In this document: positions 1 to 7,993 of the stretch, one piece after another
Numbering within the stretch: the first letter of the stretch is position 1
Layout of the letters: each line of letters starts with the position of its first letter
NCBI GenBank assembly: GCA_903858115.1
Contig: CAIOHR010000231.1
Span: forward strand, 1-64,000
Length of the DNA: 64,000 nt
Direction of reading: 5' to 3'
Origin: an uncultured Pirellula sp.
GTDB taxonomy: Bacteria; Planctomycetota; Planctomycetia; Pirellulales; Pirellulaceae
The notes under the pieces: generated by a model
What the model saw: the letters and a program-made list of their open reading frames with translations, nothing else
The model's database searches: none
What the model was told of the DNA's origin: nothing
Program-made: the position numbers and the translations under genes

Positions 1-100
1 CGAATCGCGGCCTAATGGTTCGGCAACCGATGGCGCAAGTGCGAATAGAGATTGAATTCGCACGGAAAACCAAGAATAGCTAATTCAAAAATGTGCATGT
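1..100 (+). repeat. Direct repeat, copy A (about 100 bp)
   Basis: Bases 1-100 match bases 414-513 with few differences, at a constant offset of 413 bp. Both copies share the block beginning CGAATCGCGGCCTAATGG and end near AATGTGCATGT. The left limit of this copy is unknown because it starts at the window edge. Confidence 0.85.
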
Positions 101-110
101 CCTTTTCTGA

Positions 111-134
111 GATTTGGAGATTTGGAGATTTGGA
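111..134 (+). repeat. Octanucleotide tandem repeat GATTTGGA x3
   Basis: Three perfect head-to-tail copies of GATTTGGA lie just after repeat copy A and are absent after copy B. No gene is recognised across it. Such a short array could be a slippage site. Confidence 0.8.
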
Positions 135-413
135 GTCAGCGTATCAAGCGGTTGCACGAGAAGACATGGGTAGGTCGCTTTCTTTCAGCCAGTCGCGATC
201 GACTGCGAGAGTTGGCGAGCAAGCTTGGTGTTCAGCGTCTTGCGAACATTGGCTGACGGTTCGATCGTCTGATCCGAGTTGACTGAATAACAGCTCAAAG
301 AACTCTTGTTGACTGGCAAGAAGCGGTTCGAACTTGGGGGCGATATTGTCTAGTCGTTCCGATTTTTCTTTATTCGCCGATAGCATCGCACCGCTCAGGG
401 TGCACTCTTGGCT

Positions 414-513
414 CGAATCGCGGCCTAATGGTTCGGCAATCGATGGAGCAAGTGCGTTTAGAGGTTGAATTCGCGCGGAAAACCAAGAATAGCTAATTCA
501 AAAATGTGCATGT
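414..513 (+). repeat. Direct repeat, copy B (about 100 bp)
   Basis: Second copy of the repeat at 1-100. The main differences are AACCGATGGCG against AATCGATGGAG and GAATAGAGAT against TTTAGAGGTT. It is followed by two nearby GTGCATGT units (about 504-533). Confidence 0.85.
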
Positions 514-633
514 TTTTTGTAGTGTGCATGTCTTTTTTAGTGAGTGAGTGTGGGTGTAGCGTTCGATATCTCTGCTCGAAGATCATCGAGGAAAGGTTTT
601 CTGGCGGGAGACGCCGCCAAAAGACCCGACGGA

Positions 634-2217
634 CTATGGTATGGGTTTGACTTCCGCCTTCACTTCAGCGGGCTTGGCATCGGCAGGTTTAGCCTCTACT
701 GGCTTGGCTTCCGCAGGTTTGGCTTCTGTTGGCTTCGCTTCCGGGGTCGGCACTTTGAAATGTCCATGCTCGGCAGCGAAATGGGTTGTCAAATAGAACA
801 ATCGGGCTGCGGATGCGATCTTCTTGTAGTTGATTTTGGCTGGCCCATCGGTAGGCCGATGATAATCAGGGTGGAAGCCACCAAACAGGAATGCGACGGA
901 CGTTCCTTTCTTGAAGAAATTAAATTGATCGCTTCGGCCAAAGACCCCTTCTTCGTCATATTCGAACGATAAATTCACGTACTTATTGGCATCTAGGATG
1001 ATATCGTGAAGTGATACGTCACCTTTTTTGCTTCCAATCAAATGGAGTGAGGTCTCGTTTTCTGCTGCAGTCTCATTTCCCTTTTCTTCGTTCCGTCCGA
1101 CCATGTCTATGTTCAACATGCAAATCATCTTGTCGAGGGGCAGGATGGGGTTGTCCACGTAGTGGGCGGAACCAACGAGTCCGATCTCTTCGGCTGCGAA
1201 CCACATAAAGAGTACGCTTCGCTTCGGCTTGACTGGGTTCGCACTAATAGCCTTTGCGATGTTCAACAAAGCGGTCGATCCTGATCCATTGTCGTCGGCA
1301 CCGGGAAACATCTCGCCTCCTTGAAGTCCCAAGTGGTCGAGGTGAGCTCCAAGAACGATATACTCATCGCGGAGGGCTGGGTCAGAACCTTGTTGCCATG
1401 CCAATACGTTAGGTACAGCAAGAGGCTCTTCGCGAATGCGATATTGAAGCTTCAACTCGGTGTCCGATGTATGCACTTCTGTTTTTCCACCTTCGGCGAT
1501 GGACAGCCAATCGGACGAGCCACCGGTGGCATTCGCAATCAAAGTAGCCGCGCTCAGGCTGATGGAACCGGATGTGCTCGAAGGTGCGCGTCGAGAGCGT
1601 TGCAGTTGATTGTTTGCCGTGGGAGTAGTGGTCACGACGCGAAGGCGAACCGCAGCTCGTTGCGTCCCAATGATCTGTGCAGCGCGTGCTTCATTCTTGG
1701 CATCGGTCACATAGATGACAATCTTGTCCCTCAAGGAATTCTCTTCGATCTGCGGTTTGTCTCCGACCAACTTCACAAACGCGACCTTGCCAGCGATTTC
1801 TGGTTGCGAGGCAAATCGATCGAGGGCTAGATTCTTGGCAAACGGAATCGACAAATCGCTAGGGCCAGTCACTTTCGATTGCGACTCCTCGATCACTTGT
1901 CTCGACATAGGTAGCATCTGAAAATAAGTTCCGCCGTCCCCCATCGGTGCGAGTCCAAACTCAGCCGTCTTTCCAGCCACCCAATGTGCCGCTCGGACGT
2001 AACCGACTTGGCCAGTTCCTCGTCCTTCAAACACGGGGCCAGCCAAGATCGACAGCCAAGCTTCGGACTGTTCTTTGGAGATCGACTCGAATCCGGGAGC
2101 CAATGTTTCGGGGACGCTCATGGCACCATCGTACTGCGCGACAGCCTCGCGAGATGGCGAGAGGAAAAGGAGCGATGAGGCAGCCAAGGCTGATAGACTA
2201 AACAACGAACGACGCAT
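634..2217 (-). CDS. Secreted M28-family zinc aminopeptidase
   Basis: Predicted exported zinc exopeptidase of 527 residues. I chose the ATG at 2217 because it starts a clean signal peptide (MRRSLFSLSALAASSLL, cleavage near AVAQ, residues 25-28); the frame is open further upstream but codes nothing leader-like. A region resembling a protease-associated insert precedes the M28 catalytic part. The metal-site motifs are visible: H292 and D294 in AHLDHLG, D308/D309 in PGADDNGSG, E343/E344 in AAEEIGLVGS, D371 in NIDMVGR and H453 in DYHRPTDG. The last 35 residues are an unusual run of EAKPA-like pentapeptides, probably an extended wall- or surface-contacting tail. It stands alone in its transcription unit. 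The peptidase class is secure; the substrate cannot be read. Confidence 0.85.
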   Translation of the reverse strand: MRRSLFSLSALAASSLLFLSPSREAVAQYDGAMSVPETLAPGFESISKEQSEAWLSILAGPVFEGRGTGQVGYVRAAHWVAGKTAEFGLAPMGDGGTYFQMLPMSRQVIEESQSKVTGPSDLSIPFAKNLALDRFASQPEIAGKVAFVKLVGDKPQIEENSLRDKIVIYVTDAKNEARAAQIIGTQRAAVRLRVVTTTPTANNQLQRSRRAPSSTSGSISLSAATLIANATGGSSDWLSIAEGGKTEVHTSDTELKLQYRIREEPLAVPNVLAWQQGSDPALRDEYIVLGAHLDHLGLQGGEMFPGADDNGSGSTALLNIAKAISANPVKPKRSVLFMWFAAEEIGLVGSAHYVDNPILPLDKMICMLNIDMVGRNEEKGNETAAENETSLHLIGSKKGDVSLHDIILDANKYVNLSFEYDEEGVFGRSDQFNFFKKGTSVAFLFGGFHPDYHRPTDGPAKINYKKIASAARLFYLTTHFAAEHGHFKVPTPEAKPTEAKPAEAKPVEAKPADAKPAEVKAEVKPIP

Positions 2218-2427
2218 GAAAATTCCTCGAGGTATGTTTTTCCTAGGTACGGTTGAGATCGCTTCTGGCGCTGACGGCAACGCGAGAAGTCTTTTGGCGG
2301 AGTTGGGAGAGATTTGTCTCACCATCTTAACAAAGGCGGGCTAGGAATCACGCTCTTTGCACAAAACTTCGGGTAAACACCCTAGAATCCCGGGTACCAA
2401 GATGACAGCACCCAAGCGAAGCTACGA

Positions 2428-3036
2428 TCATTTCTTCCAAATAGGATTTAAGTCGAGTTTGAATTCGGGCAACAACTGTTGGTTCGAGACCATTTCGGGA
2501 GATTCCAAAATCTCAACCGGTATTCCTGGTTGATAAACGTGCACTCGGTACGTGAGTGGATCGATTAACCATCCAAGCCGAACGCCATTGTCCATGTAGA
2601 GTCGCATCTTTTCTTGGAGATCTTTGAGTCGATCGCTCTCGGATCGCAATTCAATGACGAATTCCGGGGAAATCGGTGGATACTTTTTTCGATGTTCCAG
2701 CGGCAAAGATAACCACCGTTCGGACGATATTCACGAAGCGTCCGGTGAGCGTTTTGAACCATCAGGTAAGCAAAAAATCACCGATGAGTCAAACGTTACT
2801 CCTCCGAACTGCTTGGACCAAGCACGCAATTGAAAGGTTAATTCCGCATTGCGCTCCGAAGATTCACCACCCGTTGGCGAATTGATGACGATCTCTCCAT
2901 TGGCATTTTGTTCGACGACTAGGTCAGGATTCAACTTTACAAATTCTTCAAAGGACTCGTTCAATCGCAGCGTCAAAGGCAAGTCGCCGACAGGTTGATC
3001 CGATGCCTCATCTTCCTGGCAAGTCACGATTGACAT
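2428..3036 (-). pseudogene. Uma2-family (DUF820) endonuclease-fold gene interrupted by one in-frame TGA
   Basis: The N-terminal part (2731-3036, 101 residues) and C-terminal part (2428-2706) are in the same frame, separated only by a TGA at 2731-2733. The intact 202-codon product would have the usual length of Uma2 proteins, which have a restriction-endonuclease-like fold and are abundant in planctomycetes and cyanobacteria. Family features are present: VVEQNANGEIVINSPTGG near the N terminus, DGSKRSPDAS before the stop, then SSERWLSLPLEHR, SPEFVIELRSESDRL and WLIDP. The family nearly always has Trp after 'PDAS/PDVS', so TGG to TGA is the simplest explanation. It may be a recent pseudogene, a natural readthrough site or a base-calling error. 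No frameshift is needed. Confidence 0.8.
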
Positions 3037-3044
3037 AGTTGAGT

Positions 3045-3078
3045 CCTCTGGCTTTTAGTTACCTCTGGCTTTTAGTTA
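3045..3078. repeat. 17-bp perfect tandem duplication upstream of the Uma2 gene
   Basis: CCTCTGGCTTTTAGTTA occurs twice head-to-tail, starting nine bases ahead of the Uma2 start codon. It therefore falls in the 5' untranslated or promoter region of that minus-strand gene. Confidence 0.85.
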
Positions 3079-3225
3079 TTGGTGCACTGATTGTATTTTA
3101 GCAGAAATATGCACTATTGCGTTTTCAACGCTCAATCTGGGGTAGTGGGACTCGCCAGTATTCCAAGAGCGATGGGAATTTTAGCGAGTTCCACTACGTT
3201 CAACTCAATGGTTTAGCCAAGCCAC

Positions 3226-3241
3226 GGCGGCTCGCGCCGCC
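3226..3241 (-). terminator. Possible hairpin downstream of the Bax1-like gene
   Basis: GGCGG and CCGCC form a short GC-rich stem around CTCGCG, 24 bp past the stop of the minus-strand nuclease gene. There is no T-run, so this is only a weak terminator candidate. Confidence 0.3.
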
Positions 3242-3264
3242 TAAGATCTATCACTCCTCCGGAG

Positions 3265-4470
3265 TTACTTCATCGCCTCTTGCAGAGTGCGAAGGACCGT
3301 CTCGACTGAGATCGATGTTTTGTATCGGAGGACCCGGCGTTCGTCGATCTGAAGACTGGGTGAATCGATCGACTGATGAATAGCAAAGAACAGATTGTCC
3401 TTGGGGAAGAGAGACAACGATTTTCTTTTATGTTCCAAATACTCTGGTGTCCAAAAACCGATGATCTCCATCATTGCCACCCGACCGTCTTGGTGCCTAA
3501 ATACAAAGTCGGGAAAGAACACCGATTGACCTTGGCTGAGAATCTCTGTCTCGCGTTCGATACTCCAACCTAACGTATCCGCATTTTTCCATCGTTCATA
3601 AAACTTTTCTTCTACCGACGAATCGAATTCGCTCGGCCCAACGACGGACGAATTGAGACCACATTCTGCATCGAGCAACAACCGCAGTCGTCCCCATTTC
3701 GGCTTTCGAATCGAAGCGGATAATGACCAGCCACGGCAAGAAAGTAGCCCTGGCAAAAACTTGGCCATGGATACGCCATATCTGGATGTGTTTTGCAACA
3801 GAGAAGCAGGCCCATCCAGCACGATACGATACCCATCTGAAGTTCGCTGAATGCGATGCATGAGACGAGCGAGCTTCGCATAACGGACGATCGACTTAAA
3901 GTCTTCGCGCATCTGAACAATCACTTCCACCGCATCAAAGAGAGCCACTTGTGTTTGTGCGATGTTGTAGCGTGAGAGAAGCTCGACGGGGTTCGCAAAG
4001 GGCTGAAATTCAAGGAGCGTGTGATTCTCGATCAAATCACGGAACATCCCTTCTTGCAATTCCATCCAACTCTTCGAGAACGAACCGGCGATAAGATCTT
4101 TCACTTTGAATTCCGCATTGCCGAACAGTTCGTCGACGTGCGAAACGAGCGGGTGATGGGCGGATGCTTTTCGAAACACTTCGCGTCTCAGCTTCGAGGC
4201 GAGGCCCTTCTCGTCCGTTTCAAAAGTGCCACGCTCGTCCAACAGTTTGCAAAACGAATCTATTCTTCGGATAGGGCAATCCAGCTCATTAGCAAATACG
4301 CGATGGATCGCTGAATGCAGCTCGCGGCGCGTCCGTCCTCGACCTTCCTCGTAAACGCGTGCGGCGCTCTTCGCAAGTGCAGAGTAATGCGCATGCTTGG
4401 AGCGGATGAGTCGATCGGGAACGACGATCCCGTCTTCAATTCTTGCGATTGCGTGTTCGCGAGTAAGCAT
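3265..4470 (-). CDS. Bax1-like nuclease (DUF790), partner of the XPB helicase
   Basis: DUF790 is the Bax1 family, the nuclease that binds XPB in archaea and cuts DNA next to the unwound site during nucleotide excision repair. I place the start at the ATG at 4470, giving 401 residues with the family-like beginning MLTREHAIARI; the frame upstream is antisense-like sequence within the helicase gene. The C-terminal nuclease core is clear: FPDF (D321) and MEIIGFWTPEYLEHK (E335), a PD-(D/E)XK-like pattern typical of the family. Its first 35 bp overlap the end of the XPB-type gene, so the two are probably translated together and made in fixed ratio. The pairing supports both assignments. I did not recognise any motif lost from the family. 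Confidence 0.85.
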   Translation of the reverse strand: MLTREHAIARIEDGIVVPDRLIRSKHAHYSALAKSAARVYEEGRGRTRRELHSAIHRVFANELDCPIRRIDSFCKLLDERGTFETDEKGLASKLRREVFRKASAHHPLVSHVDELFGNAEFKVKDLIAGSFSKSWMELQEGMFRDLIENHTLLEFQPFANPVELLSRYNIAQTQVALFDAVEVIVQMREDFKSIVRYAKLARLMHRIQRTSDGYRIVLDGPASLLQNTSRYGVSMAKFLPGLLSCRGWSLSASIRKPKWGRLRLLLDAECGLNSSVVGPSEFDSSVEEKFYERWKNADTLGWSIERETEILSQGQSVFFPDFVFRHQDGRVAMMEIIGFWTPEYLEHKRKSLSLFPKDNLFFAIHQSIDSPSLQIDERRVLRYKTSISVETVLRTLQEAMK

Positions 4471-5863
4471 CGTTCTTTCTACGTTTTCTCGAACGTACAA
4501 TTTCGTTGGTGTCGGCGCAAACGACTTCATACAAGATCGCCCGCTCATTGCCGGACTTTCGAAGAATGCGACCGAGTCGTTGCTTGGCCTGCCTCGTGGA
4601 GGCCATACCACCCACGACAATTGCAATCTTGACTGCTGGGATATCGACTCCCTCGTCGAGTATCTGGTTGGCGACGATCGCTGGATAAACACCATCCCGC
4701 AACCCGTCAAGATAGTCTAATCGCTCCGCCTTGCCGCAGTGACTTAATAGGCAAGGAATCAAAAAGCGAAGTGAAATGTCCCGAGCCATCGCATTGGAGC
4801 CTGCGAAAACGATCATCGGCGTACCGTGATGGAGGCGGAGCAAATCCTCGATAACATCCAGTTTGGCATCGGCGCGGTCCTCGATCGATTGCTTTTCGTG
4901 AAACGCTTTCAATGTTCGACGTGCATCGGGATTCTCCGAAGAGTCCTTGCACAATTGGTTCCAATCGAACTCGGTGTCTTCGGTGCGTCGCTCGTAGACG
5001 TAGCTGGATACCTGCGACGCTAGGAAGTCGTAGCGGTGTTGTTCGCGTTCGGTCAGCTTCACTTGAATGCGATAGATGTCGAAATCCGCCAGGGTCGTTC
5101 CCTTGACCTCTTCGATTCCCAGCCGATAAACAACCGGTCCAAGCAATTTTTGAATAAGATCGGAACGATGGTCGTGGTCATCTAGTGTGGCTGTTAGTCC
5201 TAGCCGATAGGGAGCAGCACTCATCCTCGCTGCGTCGGATCGGATGGGGCCAGGCAAGTGGTGGCACTCATCAAAAATGATCAACTTGAAACGATTGCCC
5301 AGCGCGGGCATATGAATACAAGCACTATCATACGTGGTGACCGAGACCGGCTTCACGTTGAAGGTGTTGTCTCCGATGATTCCACAATCGTAATGGAGGC
5401 CAGCCAGAATTCGACGATGCCATTGGTACATCAGATCTCGTATGGGCGCAACCACGAGCGTGCTACAACATTGATCCGCCATAATCCGCAGTGCGACTTC
5501 CGTCTTGCCCGTACCCGTGGGCATAATCACAACTCCCGATCTCGTAGTAGACCACGCCTCGACCGCTTGCTTCTGCTCGGCTCGCAACTCGGGCAAGAGC
5601 ACATTGTTCCAGTTCACTCGTTGCCAAGCAGGGACAAGATCCTGGATCGAATGCGGTTGTGTACTTAGCTGTTCAGCCATCTTCGAATATGACATGGCGA
5701 AAGCTCGCCACGATTGGCTTCGTGAATCCCACTCCCATGTGGACTTGCCGTAAGTCGATCGAAGCACATCTGATTTGCAGCCCCGAAGCGATAGCGTACC
5801 CTCCGAGAATTCAAGGCAGGGTTGATTCGTTTTTTGCGAATTCTGTTGCAGGACGCTTAGCAT
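4436..5863 (-). CDS. XPB-type superfamily 2 DNA helicase
   Basis: A 475-residue SF2 helicase: Walker A PTGTGKTE (115-122), Walker B DECHH (198-202), motif III TAT (224-226), motif V-like ANQILDEGVDIP (398-409) and motif VI QRLGRILR (428-435). The first 90 residues, with YGKSTWEWDSRSQSWRA, resemble the damage-recognition region that precedes the motor in archaeal XPB. The C-terminal helicase domain ends in a basic tail (RSRKRRKN), as XPB proteins often do. It overlaps a Bax1-like nuclease, the known XPB partner, which strongly favours XPB over the many other DEAD/DEAH enzymes. Expected role: ATP-driven opening of damaged DNA for the nuclease. It lies 162 bp downstream of the ubiD-like gene on the same strand, so co-transcription is possible but not evident. 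Confidence 0.82.
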   Translation of the reverse strand: MLSVLQQNSQKTNQPCLEFSEGTLSLRGCKSDVLRSTYGKSTWEWDSRSQSWRAFAMSYSKMAEQLSTQPHSIQDLVPAWQRVNWNNVLLPELRAEQKQAVEAWSTTRSGVVIMPTGTGKTEVALRIMADQCCSTLVVAPIRDLMYQWHRRILAGLHYDCGIIGDNTFNVKPVSVTTYDSACIHMPALGNRFKLIIFDECHHLPGPIRSDAARMSAAPYRLGLTATLDDHDHRSDLIQKLLGPVVYRLGIEEVKGTTLADFDIYRIQVKLTEREQHRYDFLASQVSSYVYERRTEDTEFDWNQLCKDSSENPDARRTLKAFHEKQSIEDRADAKLDVIEDLLRLHHGTPMIVFAGSNAMARDISLRFLIPCLLSHCGKAERLDYLDGLRDGVYPAIVANQILDEGVDIPAVKIAIVVGGMASTRQAKQRLGRILRKSGNERAILYEVVCADTNEIVRSRKRRKNDAYSRTRNRKN

Positions 5864-6025
5864 AGTACTCTATTGTGCACGAAACAGGCCCGTCCCTTCA
5901 AGACAAAGAAAAGCTGCAAATGGAGCAAAAGGCGAGCGTTTGAAGAAAAAACCAGGCAAACAACCCTGATTACCGCCGTTCCTCGCCCTGTCGCATTGTT
6001 CTCGCGCAAGGTGCCGGGTACGAGT

Positions 6026-7852
6026 TCAAAGGTACTTGGCGAGCGGTCCGCCTCGGGCTGCCATCGCGTCGACTTTATTGCTCGTTTCGCGATCTTCGAT
6101 AAGAGGCGGTGCGTGATGAGGTTTGACTCGCGCGTCAATCACGAGGGGGCCTCGACATCCCCAGTGTTTGTGCTCGGTAAAGGCTCCCACGCCGTCGATA
6201 TCGTGTGCCGGATTGCTTCGTGTAAACGTCACCCACAAGAGGTTCGATATCGATCGAGCTGCAAACTCAGAATCGTCGACAATGACAATCATCGCGATGC
6301 AGTCGGTGTCGCTCGAATGGGTAAACGTGCTTTCCAACGAAGCCGACAACTCTCGTAAATCGGAACATTTGCGAGCTTGCAGAACCAATACGCCTGGCAA
6401 TGCAATCCTAGGATCAAGGACAGAGTCAGGGAAGCGCCAAGTGGACGAGACACTGGTCGCCAGAGACCGCCGTTTGGGGCCGCTGGCCGCAAACACCACT
6501 TTCGATCCTTGGTTGTAGCCTTCGCCGCTGTAGTCCAACGTATCGATTGTAGTTCGCGTTTGAAAATGGAGATCGCGAGTCCAGTCGATACGCTCCAACA
6601 AATGCTGCAAGAACCGAGAACAGTCGTGTATGTCGAGATCCGGATCATCTTTCCCGTTCACGATCATCAAATACTTGGCCAATGATAATTGACCTTGGCC
6701 GAGGATCGCATTGGCCTGGGTTAACAACTCTTGCGGACGCAGTGGGTTTCGATACGGTGTGTATCGTTCGCTACCAATCGCCAACAACAGAGGATGCACA
6801 CCAGCGGCATCGACAGCATGCACACCAAGTACTCCCGGTAGCACCGTTGGGATGATGGAACCTGTGAGTTCGTGAATGAGTTCACCAAACGTCGTATCTT
6901 CTTGCGGCGGTCTACCAACAACAGTGAATGGCCATATGGCATCCTTTCGATGCGAGACATGCCGCACGTTCATGTAAGGAAAGTCATGCACCTTGGCATA
7001 ATAGCCCAAGTGATCGCCGAACGGACCTTCTGGCTTTAGCCTCTGTGTGTCGATCGTTCCGTGGATAATGAAGTCCGCATCGGCATACAGTGGAGCATGA
7101 TCAGGTGAAGTGATCATCCGAATGCGATGACCCGCGAGAGCGCCTGCAAAGGTCAATTCGCTGAGCCCTTCAGGCAGTGGCATCACCGCGCTAAGTGTCA
7201 TGGCTGGCGAACCGCCGACGGAGATTGCCACTTGAAATGGTTGGTTCGCGGCCAAGGCTGCAGAATGATGAACACCGATACCCCGATGCAGTTGATAGTG
7301 GAGACCAATCTCTTTGTCTGGTTCGTATTCGTTTCCAGAAAGTTGAATGCGGTACATCCCCAAGTTTGCTTTCATCAAACTAGTTTCAATTCCCATGCTC
7401 AACACTTGCGGAAGTGTGACGAACGCACCGCCGTCATCGGGCCAGCAATGCAGTTGGGGTAATTGCGAGATCGAGATCGTATGGTCTAAGCACGGGCCAC
7501 CTCGTACCGATTTTGGAAGCATCGAGAATGCTGTCCAAGGTGCAGATCGATACCGCCAAGGGTTTTTGAAGAAGGCGTTCGGATCGATCTTCAGTTCGAT
7601 GGCTCGACGCACGCGATCGATGGTGTGACGAAACAAGAATCTAGCTTGATCGAGCGATCCAAAGAGGTTGCTGACCATCGGAAATCTGCAACCCGTGGGA
7701 TTGGAGAAAAGGATGGCAGGTCCGCCCCGTTCGTAGACTCGCCGTTGGATTTCCGCCATCTCCAAATGCGGGGAAATGGGCTCGTTCACTTCGATCAAAC
7801 GACCGTGCTTTCGCAGGTCTGCGACGGCCTCGCAGGTGCTACGATGGTTCAT
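6026..7852 (-). CDS. UbiD-family prenyl-FMN-dependent decarboxylase
   Basis: A 608-residue UbiD-family protein. The family uses prenylated FMN, supplied by a UbiX-type enzyme, for reversible decarboxylation of aromatic or unsaturated acids. The hallmark EGPFGDHLGYY is near residue 275 and carries the catalytic Glu, and ISVGGSPAM lies upstream in the cofactor region. At over 600 residues it is longer than E. coli UbiD (about 497) and closer to forms linked with menaquinone made through futalosine, but no mqn or ubi gene is nearby, so the substrate is uncertain. The start at 7852 is an ATG giving MNHRSTCEAVADLRKHGRL, which matches the usual family N terminus. It is divergent from serC across a 141-bp shared control region. 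Confidence 0.85.
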   Translation of the reverse strand: MNHRSTCEAVADLRKHGRLIEVNEPISPHLEMAEIQRRVYERGGPAILFSNPTGCRFPMVSNLFGSLDQARFLFRHTIDRVRRAIELKIDPNAFFKNPWRYRSAPWTAFSMLPKSVRGGPCLDHTISISQLPQLHCWPDDGGAFVTLPQVLSMGIETSLMKANLGMYRIQLSGNEYEPDKEIGLHYQLHRGIGVHHSAALAANQPFQVAISVGGSPAMTLSAVMPLPEGLSELTFAGALAGHRIRMITSPDHAPLYADADFIIHGTIDTQRLKPEGPFGDHLGYYAKVHDFPYMNVRHVSHRKDAIWPFTVVGRPPQEDTTFGELIHELTGSIIPTVLPGVLGVHAVDAAGVHPLLLAIGSERYTPYRNPLRPQELLTQANAILGQGQLSLAKYLMIVNGKDDPDLDIHDCSRFLQHLLERIDWTRDLHFQTRTTIDTLDYSGEGYNQGSKVVFAASGPKRRSLATSVSSTWRFPDSVLDPRIALPGVLVLQARKCSDLRELSASLESTFTHSSDTDCIAMIVIVDDSEFAARSISNLLWVTFTRSNPAHDIDGVGAFTEHKHWGCRGPLVIDARVKPHHAPPLIEDRETSNKVDAMAARGGPLAKYL

Positions 7853-7993
7853 AAGCTAGATTCATGATGTGCCCGAACTGTCCTTTCGCGTTCACGGAAC
7901 AACCCGTAAAATTCCGGGCTTCCATGTATATGCATGAAAAATGGTTCTATCCCCGAACATCCGACGCAAACGCCTGCTCGATAACAGATAACT
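7853..7993. promoter_or_regulatory. Divergent ubiD/serC intergenic control region
   Basis: These 141 bp separate two divergently transcribed genes and must hold both promoters. AT-rich ATGTATATGCATGAAAAATGG stretches occur at about 7924-7943, but I cannot assign -10 or -35 boxes with confidence. No operator palindrome was evident. Confidence 0.4.

Larger units (their letters stand above)
1..633. other. No convincing gene; left-edge repeat region
   Basis: No reading frame here looks like a recognisable protein. The longest candidate is a minus-strand 80-codon frame at 144-386 with no family resemblance I can name. The region is dominated by a direct repeat of about 100 bp (1-100 and 414-513) and a small octamer array (111-134). 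It lies downstream of the minus-strand peptidase gene that ends at 634. It may be the edge of a larger repetitive or decayed element reaching past the left end of the window. Confidence 0.5.

Noticed and set aside
144..386. 80-codon minus-strand frame as a transposase fragment
   Set aside because: The SERLD stretch faintly recalls IS66 proteins, but there is too little similarity to support it.
2731..2733. Selenocysteine reading of the TGA in the Uma2 gene
   Set aside because: The position is normally Trp in the family, no Cys-containing counterparts come to mind, and I see no SECIS-like stem just downstream.
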